From: Ktedonobacterales bacterium
GTDB taxonomy: Bacteria; Chloroflexota; Ktedonobacteria; Ktedonobacterales; DATBGS01
Direction: 5' to 3'
DNA: 64,000 nucleotides
Assembly (NCBI GenBank): GCA_036557285.1
Contig: DATBHW010000005.1
Span: 124,001 to 188,000 of the forward strand
Part shown: in pieces, positions 7,407 through 15,657 of the stretch
Layout: each line of letters starts with the position of its first letter
Numbering within the stretch: position 1 is the stretch's first letter
Position numbers and translations under genes: made by a program
Notes under the pieces: model-generated
Told to the model about the DNA's origin: nothing
Seen by the model: the letters and a program-made list of their open reading frames with translations, nothing else
Database searches by the model: none

Positions 7407-10190
7407 TTACTTATCGCGCTCGCTCTTCGCCAGCGCAGCCTGCGCCGCCGCCAGCCGCGCCACCGGCACGCGGAACGGTGAGCAGCTTACATAATCCAAC
7501 CCCACCTCATGGCAGAAAGCCACGCTGTCCGGGTCGCCGCCATGCTCGCCACAGATGCCCACTTCCAGGTGGTCATTCACCGCGCGCCCCTCGTCTACCG
7601 CAATGTCTATCAGGCGGCCTACACCATCGCGGTCCAATGTCTGGAAGGGATTGGTCGGCAAAATCTTCACCGGCTGATCCAGCCCAGGCTCTTCCAAACC
7701 CTCTACATACTTCAGCAAGAACTTACCCTCGGCATCGTCGCGGCTCATGCCAAAGGTCGTTTGGGTCAGGTCGTTTGTGCCAAAGCTGAAGAAATCGGCC
7801 ACTTTGGCGATCTGGCCGGCGGTCAGCGCCGCGCGCGGTAGCTCGATCATCGTCCCAAACTTATAGGCGATCTGCTGCCCGGCCCCAGACTCCCGCGCAA
7901 CCGCCTGGGCCTCTGCCTCAAGCTGGCGGCGCACCTCGCGCAGTTCGTTCACATGCCCCACCAGCGGGATCATGATCTTCGGCTGAAGCTTCAGCCCCTC
8001 TTTTGCCAGCGCCGCGCAGGCTTCCAGAATCGCCCGCGTCTGCATGATGTTAATCTCAGGGAAGAGCAGGCCCAACCGACAGCCGCGCAAGCCGAGCATC
8101 GGGTTCGCTTCGCGCATGCTGGCAACGGCATCCAGCAACTTGCGCTTGTGTGCCAGTTCCTGCTTATCACCGTTGGTGGCCTCCAGGCGCGTCACCTCAA
8201 CCAGCAATTCCTCGTAGGATGGCAAGAACTCGTGCAGCGGCGGGTCAATCAGGCGAATGACCACCGGATAGCCTTCGCCGGTCCTGGGATTGACCATCGC
8301 GCGGAAGATGCCGATAAAGTCCTCGCGCTGGAAGGGCAGCAGTTTATCCAGCGCCTTCTGGCGCTCCTCCTTGCTGGAGGCCAGGATCATCTGCTGCACA
8401 ACGGGCAGGCGCTCCTGCTCCATAAACATATGTTCAGTCCGACACAGGCCGATGCCTTCCGCGCCAAACTCCACTGAGCGCGCGGCGTCGCGGGGGTAAT
8501 CAGCGTTCGCCCAGACGCCCAGGCGGCGGAACTTGTCAGTCCAGCCCAGCAGTTCTTGCAGGTCTTTCTCTTCCTTGAAATTGGCTTCCACAGTTGGAAT
8601 AGTGCCCTTGAAGACCTCGCCGGAAGTCCCATCAATCGAAATATCATCACCCTCGTGAACAACGGTATCCGTCCCGCGCACGCGGCACTGGCGCTGCTCA
8701 TAATCCACCGCCAGCGCATCGCAGCCCACCACCGCAGGCAGCCCCAGGCCACGCGCCACCACCGCCGCATGGCTGCCTGTGCCGCCCCGGCTCGTCAGAA
8801 TGCCCTTGGAAACCAGCATGCCATGCACATCATCCGGGCTGGTCTCCTGGCGCACCAGAATCACACGCTGCCCGGCTTTGCCCAACTCCTCGGCGCGGTC
8901 AGCGTCAAAGATCGCCTTACCATAGGCCGCGCCCGGCGAAGCGTTCACCCCTTTGGCGAGCATACGCCCTTCGCCGCGCACCTTCTCCTGCGCCTTCGGG
9001 TCAAAGCGCGGCAGCAAAAGCTGCACCACATGGTTAGGCTCGACCCGCTTTACCGCCTCTTCTTCGGCGATGATGCCCTCGCGCACCATGTCCACCGCCG
9101 TCTTCACCGCCGAAGCGCCTGTGCGCTTGGCTGAGCGCGTCTGGAGCATATAGAGCCGCCCGCGCTCAATCGTGAACTCCAGGTCTTGCACATCTTTGTA
9201 ATGGCGCTCCAACCGCTCGGCAATTTCGTGGAACTGCTGATAGACCTGGGGCATCTCCTCTTGCAGATGCTCAACCGGCGACGTATTGCGTATTCCCGCC
9301 ACGACATCTTCGCCCTGCGCGTTCACCAGATAGGAGCCATACAGCATCTTCTCGCCGGTACTGGGGTCACGAGTGAAGGCCACGCCAGTGCCGCTCTGGT
9401 CGCCCATGTTGCCGAAAACCATCGTCTGCACATTGACCGCCGTGCCCAGATCATGCGGAATCTTGTTGAAGTTGCGGTAGTCAATCGCGCGCTTATTGTT
9501 CCACGAGGAGAAAACGGCTTCAATCGCCTTCTTCAGTTGCTCGTAGACATCGGTTGGGAAGGGTTCTTTGCTCTGCTGCTCTGCCAGATGCTTGAAATCC
9601 TGGGTCATCTGCTTAAGCGCATTGGCCGGAATATCGGCATCCGTAGCCGCGCCAGTCTTCTCTTTGTACTGCTCGATCAGATGCTCGAACGGTTCGGCTC
9701 TTAGCCCCAGCACGATCTTGCTGAACATCTGCACAAAGCGGCGATAGGCGTCATAGGCAAACCGCTCATCGCCAGAGAGCGCAATAATCCCCTGCACCGT
9801 CTCATCGTTCAGGCCAAGATTCAACACTGTGTCCATCATGCCTGGCATTGAAAACTTCGCGCCCGAACGCACCGAAACGAGTAGGGGATTCTCACGATCC
9901 CCAAAGCCCTTGCCGGTCTGCTCTTCCACGTAACGCAGCGCCGCGATGGCCTGGTCCCACATCCCCGGCGGGAACTGCCCGCCCTCCGTGTAGTACTGGT
10001 TACAAGCCTCAGTCGTAATCGTAAAGCCAGGCGGAACAGGCAGACCAGCATTGGTCATTTCTGCTACTCCGGCGCCTTTGCCGCCCAGCAGATCGCGCAT
10101 CTTTGCGTTGCCTTCACTAAATAGATAGACCCACTTGTGCGGCGACTGACGCACCGCCTCCTCAAATGTCGCGTAGGTAGTCTGCGCCAC
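7407..10190 (-). CDS. ppdK: Pyruvate, phosphate dikinase
   Basis: A 927-residue enzyme interconverting pyruvate, ATP and phosphate with PEP, AMP and PPi. The N-terminal ATP-grasp part has LGGKGAGVAEMTNAGLPVPPGF and MFGNMGDQSGTGVAFTRDP. The swivelling domain carries the phospho-His in GGTGSHAAVVARG (His474), and the C-terminal PEP domain has CGEHGGDP with catalytic Cys880. The usual regulatory Thr two residues before the His is Gly here, with a Thr at -3 (Thr471). The start is GTG, 4 bases after GGGAGGA. The protein is somewhat longer than the common 870-880 residues. Confidence 0.97.
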   Translation of the reverse strand: MAQTTYATFEEAVRQSPHKWVYLFSEGNAKMRDLLGGKGAGVAEMTNAGLPVPPGFTITTEACNQYYTEGGQFPPGMWDQAIAALRYVEEQTGKGFGDRENPLLVSVRSGAKFSMPGMMDTVLNLGLNDETVQGIIALSGDERFAYDAYRRFVQMFSKIVLGLRAEPFEHLIEQYKEKTGAATDADIPANALKQMTQDFKHLAEQQSKEPFPTDVYEQLKKAIEAVFSSWNNKRAIDYRNFNKIPHDLGTAVNVQTMVFGNMGDQSGTGVAFTRDPSTGEKMLYGSYLVNAQGEDVVAGIRNTSPVEHLQEEMPQVYQQFHEIAERLERHYKDVQDLEFTIERGRLYMLQTRSAKRTGASAVKTAVDMVREGIIAEEEAVKRVEPNHVVQLLLPRFDPKAQEKVRGEGRMLAKGVNASPGAAYGKAIFDADRAEELGKAGQRVILVRQETSPDDVHGMLVSKGILTSRGGTGSHAAVVARGLGLPAVVGCDALAVDYEQRQCRVRGTDTVVHEGDDISIDGTSGEVFKGTIPTVEANFKEEKDLQELLGWTDKFRRLGVWANADYPRDAARSVEFGAEGIGLCRTEHMFMEQERLPVVQQMILASSKEERQKALDKLLPFQREDFIGIFRAMVNPRTGEGYPVVIRLIDPPLHEFLPSYEELLVEVTRLEATNGDKQELAHKRKLLDAVASMREANPMLGLRGCRLGLLFPEINIMQTRAILEACAALAKEGLKLQPKIMIPLVGHVNELREVRRQLEAEAQAVARESGAGQQIAYKFGTMIELPRAALTAGQIAKVADFFSFGTNDLTQTTFGMSRDDAEGKFLLKYVEGLEEPGLDQPVKILPTNPFQTLDRDGVGRLIDIAVDEGRAVNDHLEVGICGEHGGDPDSVAFCHEVGLDYVSCSPFRVPVARLAAAQAALAKSERDK

Positions 10191-10207
10191 AGGTTCCTCC
10201 CTTATCT

Positions 10208-10224
10208 GGAGACGCTTTGTCTCC
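10208..10224. promoter_or_regulatory. Small hairpin in the ppdK leader
   Basis: A 6-bp perfect stem GGAGAC/GTCTCC with a 5-base loop, located just before the ppdK ribosome site. It could be a leader structure. There is no U-run in the ppdK direction, so it is not a typical terminator. Confidence 0.3.
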
Positions 10225-10306
10225 TGTTGTTATGCTGGATACGGCAACGATCTAAGCAATCCAGCAGTGGTCCGGCTAGGATACGTGTGCTGGCCTTGGG
10301 CTGCAC

Positions 10307-10366
10307 GAAATAGACTCTCTGGAAATAGACCCTCTGAAACTAGACTCTCTGAAAATATGCTCTCAG
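10307..10366. repeat. Four tandem copies of a 15-bp unit
   Basis: Four consecutive 15-base units: GAAATAGACTCTCTG (10307-10321), GAAATAGACCCTCTG (10322-10336), AAACTAGACTCTCTG (10337-10351) and the more diverged AAAATATGCTCTCAG (10352-10366). They lie between the stop of the HEPN gene and the start of ppdK. The last units overlap the hairpin described separately. No protein call is justified here. Confidence 0.85.
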
Positions 10367-10373
10367 AGAGTCT
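10342..10373 (-). terminator. Hairpin directly after the HEPN gene
   Basis: An 11-bp perfect inverted repeat (arms 10342-10352 and 10363-10373, core GACTCTCTGA/TCAGAGAGTC) with a 10-base loop, starting 4 bases past the HEPN stop codon. No long U-tract follows on the minus strand, so termination is plausible but not proven. Confidence 0.45.
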
Positions 10374-10377
10374 GTTT

Positions 10378-10767
10378 TCAGGGAGCTTCAACGACAACAC
10401 TTCGCGCCCAGCGCAGCACACGCCTGGCTCGCTGCATCAAGACATGGGCTTCTTCGGCGCTGATGGTCTGGTCGGCTTCTTCCGGGGGGGTCTCGGCATA
10501 GTAGGCTTCAGGATGATAGGGCGAAAGCGCCGCAGCGTCCTCCAGAATCTCCGCAGGAGCGTCTACGGCTGCGCCCAGAGCGCGCAGATCATGGTCGTAC
10601 ATGATACGACGCCCCTCGCGCCGCACGCTGACCGCCTGGAAGGATTTCTCTGCTACCTGATTGCATATGTCGGCACAGGCAAAATGCCGCCCAATCGCCA
10701 ATTCCAGCCCAGCCGAAGCCATATCCTGGGCCGCCTCCGCAAAGATGCTCAGGGCTTCCTCGTTCAT
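10378..10767 (-). CDS. HEPN domain-containing protein
   Basis: A 129-residue all-helical protein. The pattern AxDMASAGLELAIGRHFACADICNQVAEKSFQAV (about 12-46) followed by YDHDLRAL (57-64), then a helix ending ARRVLRWARSVV (113-124), fits the HEPN fold that often pairs with MNT nucleotidyltransferases. The R-x4-6-H RNase motif of toxin-type HEPN proteins is not evident, and no MNT antitoxin gene is adjacent, so it may be a stand-alone nucleotide-binding member. A promoter is visible at 10808-10837. The ribosome site is weak. Confidence 0.65.
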   Translation of the reverse strand: MNEEALSIFAEAAQDMASAGLELAIGRHFACADICNQVAEKSFQAVSVRREGRRIMYDHDLRALGAAVDAPAEILEDAAALSPYHPEAYYAETPPEEADQTISAEEAHVLMQRARRVLRWARSVVVEAP

Positions 10768-10807
10768 CAGCTTCTATCGTTTCTTATGAGCAGTTCAGAA
10801 CAGGGGT

Positions 10808-10837
10808 ATGATAGCCCGATGGGAGGGAAAGTGTCAA
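10808..10837 (-). promoter_or_regulatory. Promoter for the HEPN gene
   Basis: On the minus strand: TTGACA (10837-10832), an 18-base spacer and TATCAT (10813-10808), about 40 bases before the HEPN start. The mobile element inserted just upstream (target duplication 10845-10853) leaves this promoter intact. Confidence 0.55.
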
Positions 10838-10853
10838 CAGGACACAAAGCCAG

Positions 10854-11172
10854 GGTTCTCCCAAATCTGAGGTGTTGGCAAGCGAGGCGTGTTACTGGTA
10901 GCGCCGCCTCCCTTCGGAGAGGGCCGCTTGCCTCGGCTGGGCCTGCGGCCTGGACCGCTTGCGGGAACTGGGTTCCCGCACTCTCCCTCGCTGCGCTCGG
11001 TCGCGCGGTCCAGCCTCGGCAGTCTCGCTCCCGTTGGTCGCTCGCGCGTCCCTTCTTGGCGGCCAGCGTTGGCCTGCTGGTCCGCTGGCCTGGCGGGCGA
11101 ACGCGCGCCAGGGCGCAGCGTTGGCCGCCTGGAAGGCGGCGCTACAAGTGACCCCCGATAATTGGTGGAACC
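10854..11172. mobile_element. MITE-like element, copy A (319 bp)
   Basis: Imperfect terminal inverted repeats: the left end starts GGTTCTCCCAAAT, and the right end read in reverse is GGTTCCACCAATT. The element is flanked by a perfect 9-bp direct repeat, CAAAGCCAG, at 10845-10853 and 11173-11181. Inside, the right part carries the GCCGCCTGGAAGGCGGCGC arm next to CTACAAGT, and the left part has TGAGGTGTTGGCAAGCGAGGC, shared with copy B at 22821-22999. There is no transposase reading frame; the GC-rich interior gives only spurious frames. It is therefore a non-autonomous element mobilised in trans. The middle is about 140 bp longer than in copy B. Confidence 0.85.
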
Positions 11173-11244
11173 CAAAGCCAGAGGCGAGAAAGGAAGGCTC
11201 CCCTTCTCGCCTCTGGCAAAGGAAAATTATGAAGAAAACCGTGA

Positions 11245-11480
11245 CGCGCTCCAGCAACGCACTACAACGCAATGCGCTACAAGGGACGCACTTAGCAAGA
11301 CTACTGTACTACAGGGACGCCCTACACAACCAGCCTACGGAAACGCGCTCAGGAATCTACACTAGCAGGTATACATCCTACGATTCCACGCTACCATTAC
11401 GCACTGATCAAATCCGCGCTACAACCACGCGCTTCAGGAACGCGCTACGAAGCTGAGCTACAGAACCGCACTACACATTC
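11245..11480. repeat. Degenerate short repeats, ACGCRCTACA type
   Basis: About ten to fourteen imperfect occurrences of a motif near ACGC(A/G)CTACA at irregular 13-20 base spacing (for example ACGCACTACA, ATGCGCTACA, ACGCGCTACG, CCGCACTACA). The CGCTACAA word also occurs at the inner arms of the neighbouring mobile element. No convincing gene is present between 11182 and 11770; the remainder of that gap shows nothing I can assign. Confidence 0.55.
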
Positions 11481-11770
11481 TTCTCTTTCATCTTGATTAA
11501 CGGGTGATCTTCAGGTCAGTAACGCCAACTAAACGATCTTCGTCCACAAAAGAGGCAGGCGAGAGGCTGTACAGAACGGCAGAGATTACCGTATACTTAG
11601 GGTATAGCCAGGTCAGCAATAGCAGCCCAGTGGCTCCAGCCCAACACTTTGAGCAGAGGTTCTGGCGCCTTCCCCAACGCTTCACGGTCTGGTGGCCCTG
11701 ACTATGCAATAAAGGTTCTTCTTTAGGATGCTTTAGGATGCGCTCAAAAGCAGCCAGGTGCGCCCGTCAC

Positions 11771-11799
11771 TGGCATAATGCACAGGTTTCTGTTATAGT
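11771..11799 (+). promoter_or_regulatory. Promoter for the FHA-PrsW gene
   Basis: TGGCAT (11771-11776), a 17-base spacer and TATAGT (11794-11799). Transcription would start about 65 bases before the ATG at 11871. Confidence 0.5.
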
Positions 11800-11870
11800 T
11801 GCAGGGGCATAAAAAGGGCCATGTTTCCATCAAAATACTTATGATATAGCTTCTCTTGCAGGGATTCGGT

Positions 11871-13718
11871 ATGAGTTCGAGTTATGGTGTGCTGCGTGTG
11901 GTCCATGCCGAGGATGACGCCCGTAAGCGATCTGAAGCCAGCACAGAAAACACTGGATTAGGCGCCTGGGACTTGCCCGGTTATACAGGGAACGCGGCCA
12001 GTCTGCCAGACCCGCTTTATCTTCTCGCCGAATCCAGCACCAGCATTGGTCGTGGGCTGAATAATCATGTGGTCTTGATGGACCCCACTGTTTCGCGCGA
12101 ACATGCCCGGCTCACCTGGCGTAATGGTACCTGGCTGATCGAAAATCTCAGCACACACAATCTGCTGCATGTGGATAAAGTCAATGTTCCTTCTGGTAAC
12201 TCAAGAGAGATAGAGCCTGGCGCGATGCTGCTGCTGGGCCAGACAACACTGCAACTCCTGGCCCCGCGTACCGAGCAGCCCTCAAAACAGGCCAGGATGG
12301 ATGAAAAGACAGCGCCATCTGCCGCGCTCCAACCATCTGAACCCTTCGCCTCAGAACACCAGCTTTTACCAAAGGTAAGCGCCAGGCATATGGATGAAGC
12401 TGTGCTGGCAATGGTTGCTAGAGGTGAGAAGAAATCCGGTGGACTCTTGAGCATGAGTCCGGGTGTCACCCTTCAATTTGCTGTGCGCCAGCGGTTCGAC
12501 AGGGGTAGATTCTGGGCGTTGGGTACCGCTGCCGCTGTGTTATTTGGCTTTCTTTTCTTCATCGGCTGCGCGTATCTCACCTTCCTCAGAAACGCGCAGT
12601 TGAGCGCACAGGTCATCTCGCAAGGAGGGCTGCCCAACGTCCTGGCCGCTATAACTATTCCCGTCGTGCCGGCGCTGGGCATTGTCCTGCTTGTCAACAT
12701 CATTGATCGCTATGAGCGGGAACCCTGGCTGCTTCGCTTAGGCGCATTCCTCTGGGGCGCTTTGATCGCCATCCCCCCGGCGCTTTTGATCGAGCATACC
12801 ATTGTTGATGGCATTGCAACCATTCACTTCGGCTGGCTTTCGCGCACTGCCGCCGAAGTGATGAATTCGTTTCTACTGGGAGCCAACGCTGGCGTCACCG
12901 AAGAAGTCGTCAAGGGGGCCGGTCTGATCATCTTACTGATCGCCTTGCGCGATGAATTCGATAACGTGACCGACGGCATCATCTACGGCGCTCTCATCGG
13001 CGCTGGCTTCGCTATGGTGGAGAACTTCGTCTATTTCGCTCAGGACTCCAAACAATCGCTGCTTTTCCTGATTATTGGCCGCATCGTCCTCGGCTGGTTG
13101 GGGCATTCTACCTTTACGGCGTGCCTGGGGGCCGGGCTAGGGTACGCGCGCCAGACCAGGATCCCCTGGCAAAAATGGGCCATGCCCTTACTGGGTTTTG
13201 GAGTTGGCGTCCTGCTCCATACCCTCTTTGACTTCGTTGATTTCCAGGCCAGTGCTGCCATCCACGACGCGCCTAGCTCAGATCTGGTCGCAACGGTTGC
13301 CCTCATTGCTATCATTGCTGACTATATCCCGCCTTTTATCGCCCAGGGCGCTCTGCTCTATCTGCTGATGCGCTCACTCAACCACGAAGCCACTGTCGTC
13401 CGTGAATACCTGGCCGATGAGGTCATTCGTGGAACCATCACCCCGGATGAGTATCTCCTTCTCCAACGCTCATTCCGGCGTACCCGACTGGAACGGTTTT
13501 ATTTCTTCAAGCGTGGCTGGCGCTCCTGGCTGACGGCCAAGGCGCTCTATCAGACCCAGATCGGCCTGGCGTTCCGCAAGTGGCACGTCAGTATGGGCGA
13601 TAAGCCTAAAATCGGACGCAGGCAACCCGAAGACGCCTATCGAGAACGCATCAAGCGCCTGCGCGAAGATTTGATTGAGCAATCCCTTCCAACTGCCCTG
13701 CGGGCCTTCAGTAAATAG
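11871..13718 (+). CDS. FHA domain fused to PrsW-type intramembrane protease
   Basis: About 615 residues. An N-terminal FHA domain spans roughly 50-130, with GRGLNNHVVL (60-69) and VSREHARL (74-81), the phosphothreonine-binding signature. After a low-complexity linker, about eight to ten membrane segments begin near residue 214. The PrsW blocks are present: YEREPW (281-286), GVTEEVVKG (341-349, the two catalytic-type Glu) and DGIIYGALIGAGFAMVEN (368-385), followed by GHSTFTA. PrsW cleaves anti-sigma factors; fusion to FHA suggests control by Ser/Thr phosphorylation (inference). I use ATG 11871, preceded by AGGG at 7 bases, not the in-frame TTG at 11856. Confidence 0.88.
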   Translation: MSSSYGVLRVVHAEDDARKRSEASTENTGLGAWDLPGYTGNAASLPDPLYLLAESSTSIGRGLNNHVVLMDPTVSREHARLTWRNGTWLIENLSTHNLLHVDKVNVPSGNSREIEPGAMLLLGQTTLQLLAPRTEQPSKQARMDEKTAPSAALQPSEPFASEHQLLPKVSARHMDEAVLAMVARGEKKSGGLLSMSPGVTLQFAVRQRFDRGRFWALGTAAAVLFGFLFFIGCAYLTFLRNAQLSAQVISQGGLPNVLAAITIPVVPALGIVLLVNIIDRYEREPWLLRLGAFLWGALIAIPPALLIEHTIVDGIATIHFGWLSRTAAEVMNSFLLGANAGVTEEVVKGAGLIILLIALRDEFDNVTDGIIYGALIGAGFAMVENFVYFAQDSKQSLLFLIIGRIVLGWLGHSTFTACLGAGLGYARQTRIPWQKWAMPLLGFGVGVLLHTLFDFVDFQASAAIHDAPSSDLVATVALIAIIADYIPPFIAQGALLYLLMRSLNHEATVVREYLADEVIRGTITPDEYLLLQRSFRRTRLERFYFFKRGWRSWLTAKALYQTQIGLAFRKWHVSMGDKPKIGRRQPEDAYRERIKRLREDLIEQSLPTALRAFSK

Positions 13719-13840
13719 CCCATCCTGGCTACACTCGTCATCACCAGCATAGCGCGCTCTTGCCCGCTTGAATCGCCGTTTCGCCTCAGTAGAGCCTTTT
13801 TCTCCACTACAGCCAGAGGCTGTGCCGCAGGCGAGGCATC

Positions 13841-13870
13841 TTGACAACGACACGGGGCTGCGGCTATAGT
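13841..13870 (+). promoter_or_regulatory. Promoter for the 14008 membrane protein
   Basis: TTGACA (13841-13846), an 18-base spacer and TATAGT (13865-13870). The predicted leader is about 130 bases and includes a 7-bp stem AGCTATC/GATAGCT. It may also drive the sortase gene downstream. Confidence 0.6.
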
Positions 13871-14007
13871 AGCGACACCGCCGAGTTATCCAGGCCACGC
13901 GACAAACGAGCGCCCGATGTGTCTATGATGCAGCTATCAGGAACCGATAGCTCCGGCGGCGCAGCAGCCTCGCTATCGCATCACCAGAGCCGAGGAGAAC
14001 CAGCCCC

Positions 14008-14823
14008 ATGCGTGATTCGCAGCGCGAACCCGGAGCCTATCCCAGACGCAATCCCTCACGACCCATGTCTAACCAGCCCGCAGCCCGCAGCGCGAAACCC
14101 GATCCTGCGGGTCAACCCAGACCATCCGCGCGGCGCGCTGGCATGCCGGGGTCTGGTCAAGCGCCGCGCTCTCGCCCTTTCATCAATCCCAACGATCCCC
14201 CGCCAGGCCGCCCACGACTCCCCTCAGCCCAGGAAACCAGAGAAGCGCATTTCGAGCGCACCGAGCGCCTGCGCGCGCTGCGCCAGGATTTCCTCGACCA
14301 CGCCCAGACTAGGGTCAAGCCCCAAAAGCCACGTAACGTCTGGCTCGCCGTCGCGCTCACTGGTGTCTTGCTGGTCCTCTGTATTGTCGGGGCCATTGCT
14401 TTCTTCCAACTGCGGCCAACACTCTTTAGCGATGGCGGGCAGATCGTCGCTACTCAATTCATGGACGCTATGAAGCAAAAAGAGTATAAAGCCGCCTATG
14501 CTCACTGCGCGAGCAATGTACAGGAAGCCTTTGAGGACCACAGCGGGGCGCTTTCCCAAGATGACTTTATTCAGCAGGCGCAAGCAGCCGATCAGGTAGG
14601 GATTATCACCAACTATACTCCGGCAGGCTCAACCTCCATTGATGCCAATCATAAACAATTCACCTTCAGCGTGACACGCAGCAAACAGCAGGCAGTAACC
14701 ATCACCATCGGCGTCACCAAAGGCGATGACGGCTCGTGGAAAGTGAGCAGCATTGATGGCGCGCTCTTTCCCAGCTCCGACAACACTCCGCCTGACAATA
14801 CAGACGCGACGCCAACGCCTTAG
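14008..14823 (+). CDS. Proline-rich single-pass membrane protein with NTF2-like outer domain
   Basis: A 271-residue protein of no firmly recognised family. Residues 1-75 are rich in Pro, Arg and Ser and would be cytoplasmic. A helical charged stretch follows, then one membrane segment (about 110-134). The outer part begins GGQIVATQFMDAMKQKEYKAAYAHC and ends with an SWKVSSIDG strand, a pattern typical of NTF2-like or DUF4878-type lipoprotein domains, and a short Thr/Pro tail. GAGGAG lies 10 bases before the ATG. It stands 92 bases upstream of a sortase, so both may belong to one envelope unit. No LPxTG-type motif is present. Confidence 0.6.
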   Translation: MRDSQREPGAYPRRNPSRPMSNQPAARSAKPDPAGQPRPSARRAGMPGSGQAPRSRPFINPNDPPPGRPRLPSAQETREAHFERTERLRALRQDFLDHAQTRVKPQKPRNVWLAVALTGVLLVLCIVGAIAFFQLRPTLFSDGGQIVATQFMDAMKQKEYKAAYAHCASNVQEAFEDHSGALSQDDFIQQAQAADQVGIITNYTPAGSTSIDANHKQFTFSVTRSKQQAVTITIGVTKGDDGSWKVSSIDGALFPSSDNTPPDNTDATPTP

Positions 14824-14915
14824 AGGAACCTGACGCCATTGGCACGCAATATGCCAGAAGAAGAATGCGCCATGGGTGCGCATGTGATACTCTATCTTCT
14901 TGGATGCTTGCGTGA

Positions 14916-15554
14916 ATGTCTATGAAGTCGCCAGGGTTCTTGCTTTCTATCGCTCAACGCGTTCTGATGATCTACGGGCTGTTCTGCGCTCTGCTCACGC
15001 TCGCATCTTGCGGGCTGAACCTCTTTGCAGGTGGGGCAGCAAACCAGACCGCGCATCCGAACAGCGCCCCCAACCAGCCGAACAGGATACGCATCGCCCG
15101 GCTGGGGGTAGATTCGCCGATTATGCCCGTTGGCGAAGACCATTATGGAGCTATGGCTGCGCCCGGCGCCGGGCATCCGGCCAGCGACCCTATTTGGAAC
15201 ACCGCCTTCTGGTGGGAGCGTGGAGCGGCTCCCGGACAGCCAGGTAACGCCGTTCTGGCTGGTCATGTTGATCGGAGTGATGGCAGCCACGCCATCTTCT
15301 GGAATCTGCGCCAGATGCAGCCCGGCGACCACATCAGCATCACCAACCAGGCAGGGCAAACGTTCACCTTCCGGGTCACGAGCATTGAATCGTTCGACAA
15401 TCCCGATGGCGGCCCCACCGACCCGGTAATTCAGCGGGTCTTTGGCCCCGCCCCCACCGCCAATCTCAACTTGATTAGCTGCTATGGCGCGTGGGTTGGC
15501 ACCGAGTTTAATAGACGGCTTGTCGTCTTCTCCACCCTGATCACCGATGCGTAA
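14916..15554 (+). CDS. Class F-like sortase
   Basis: A 212-residue sortase with an N-terminal membrane segment (about 9-31; a LASC sequence ending at Cys32 could even be a lipobox). The catalytic set is complete: His117 in VLAGHVDR, Cys189 in LISCYG and Arg200/Arg201 in FNRRLVVF. Strand patterns IRIARLGVDSPIMPVG and GDHISITNQAGQTFTFRV match class E/F enzymes. Sortases anchor surface proteins by cleaving LPxTG-like signals; no obvious substrate is encoded in this window. The ribosome site is weak, and a second ATG (14922) is possible. It converges with the acyl-CoA dehydrogenase gene. Confidence 0.85.
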   Translation: MSMKSPGFLLSIAQRVLMIYGLFCALLTLASCGLNLFAGGAANQTAHPNSAPNQPNRIRIARLGVDSPIMPVGEDHYGAMAAPGAGHPASDPIWNTAFWWERGAAPGQPGNAVLAGHVDRSDGSHAIFWNLRQMQPGDHISITNQAGQTFTFRVTSIESFDNPDGGPTDPVIQRVFGPAPTANLNLISCYGAWVGTEFNRRLVVFSTLITDA

Positions 15555-15657
15555 CCGTCTTCGTTGAAGTATGAGGGGCTGCTGGCGCTGTTCGCTGGCG
15601 GCTATACGCATCCGCATCGCCTACCCCTGCCCATGAAGCAGCCCAGATTTCCAGAGC

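Noticed and set aside
10230-10421. Open frames on both strands with five-residue periodicity (LSES-like)
   Set aside because: The periodicity follows from the 15-bp tandem DNA repeat. There is no ribosome site, and the frames overlap the HEPN end.
10834-11272. Several 90-165-codon frames in the GC-rich stretch
   Set aside because: They lie in and around the mobile element copy A, show Arg/Ala/Pro-rich shadow composition, and overlap each other in many frames.
11497-11709. A 70-codon minus-strand frame with a hydrophobic middle
   Set aside because: There is no ribosome site or family resemblance, and it is surrounded by decayed repeat sequence. Not enough to call a gene.
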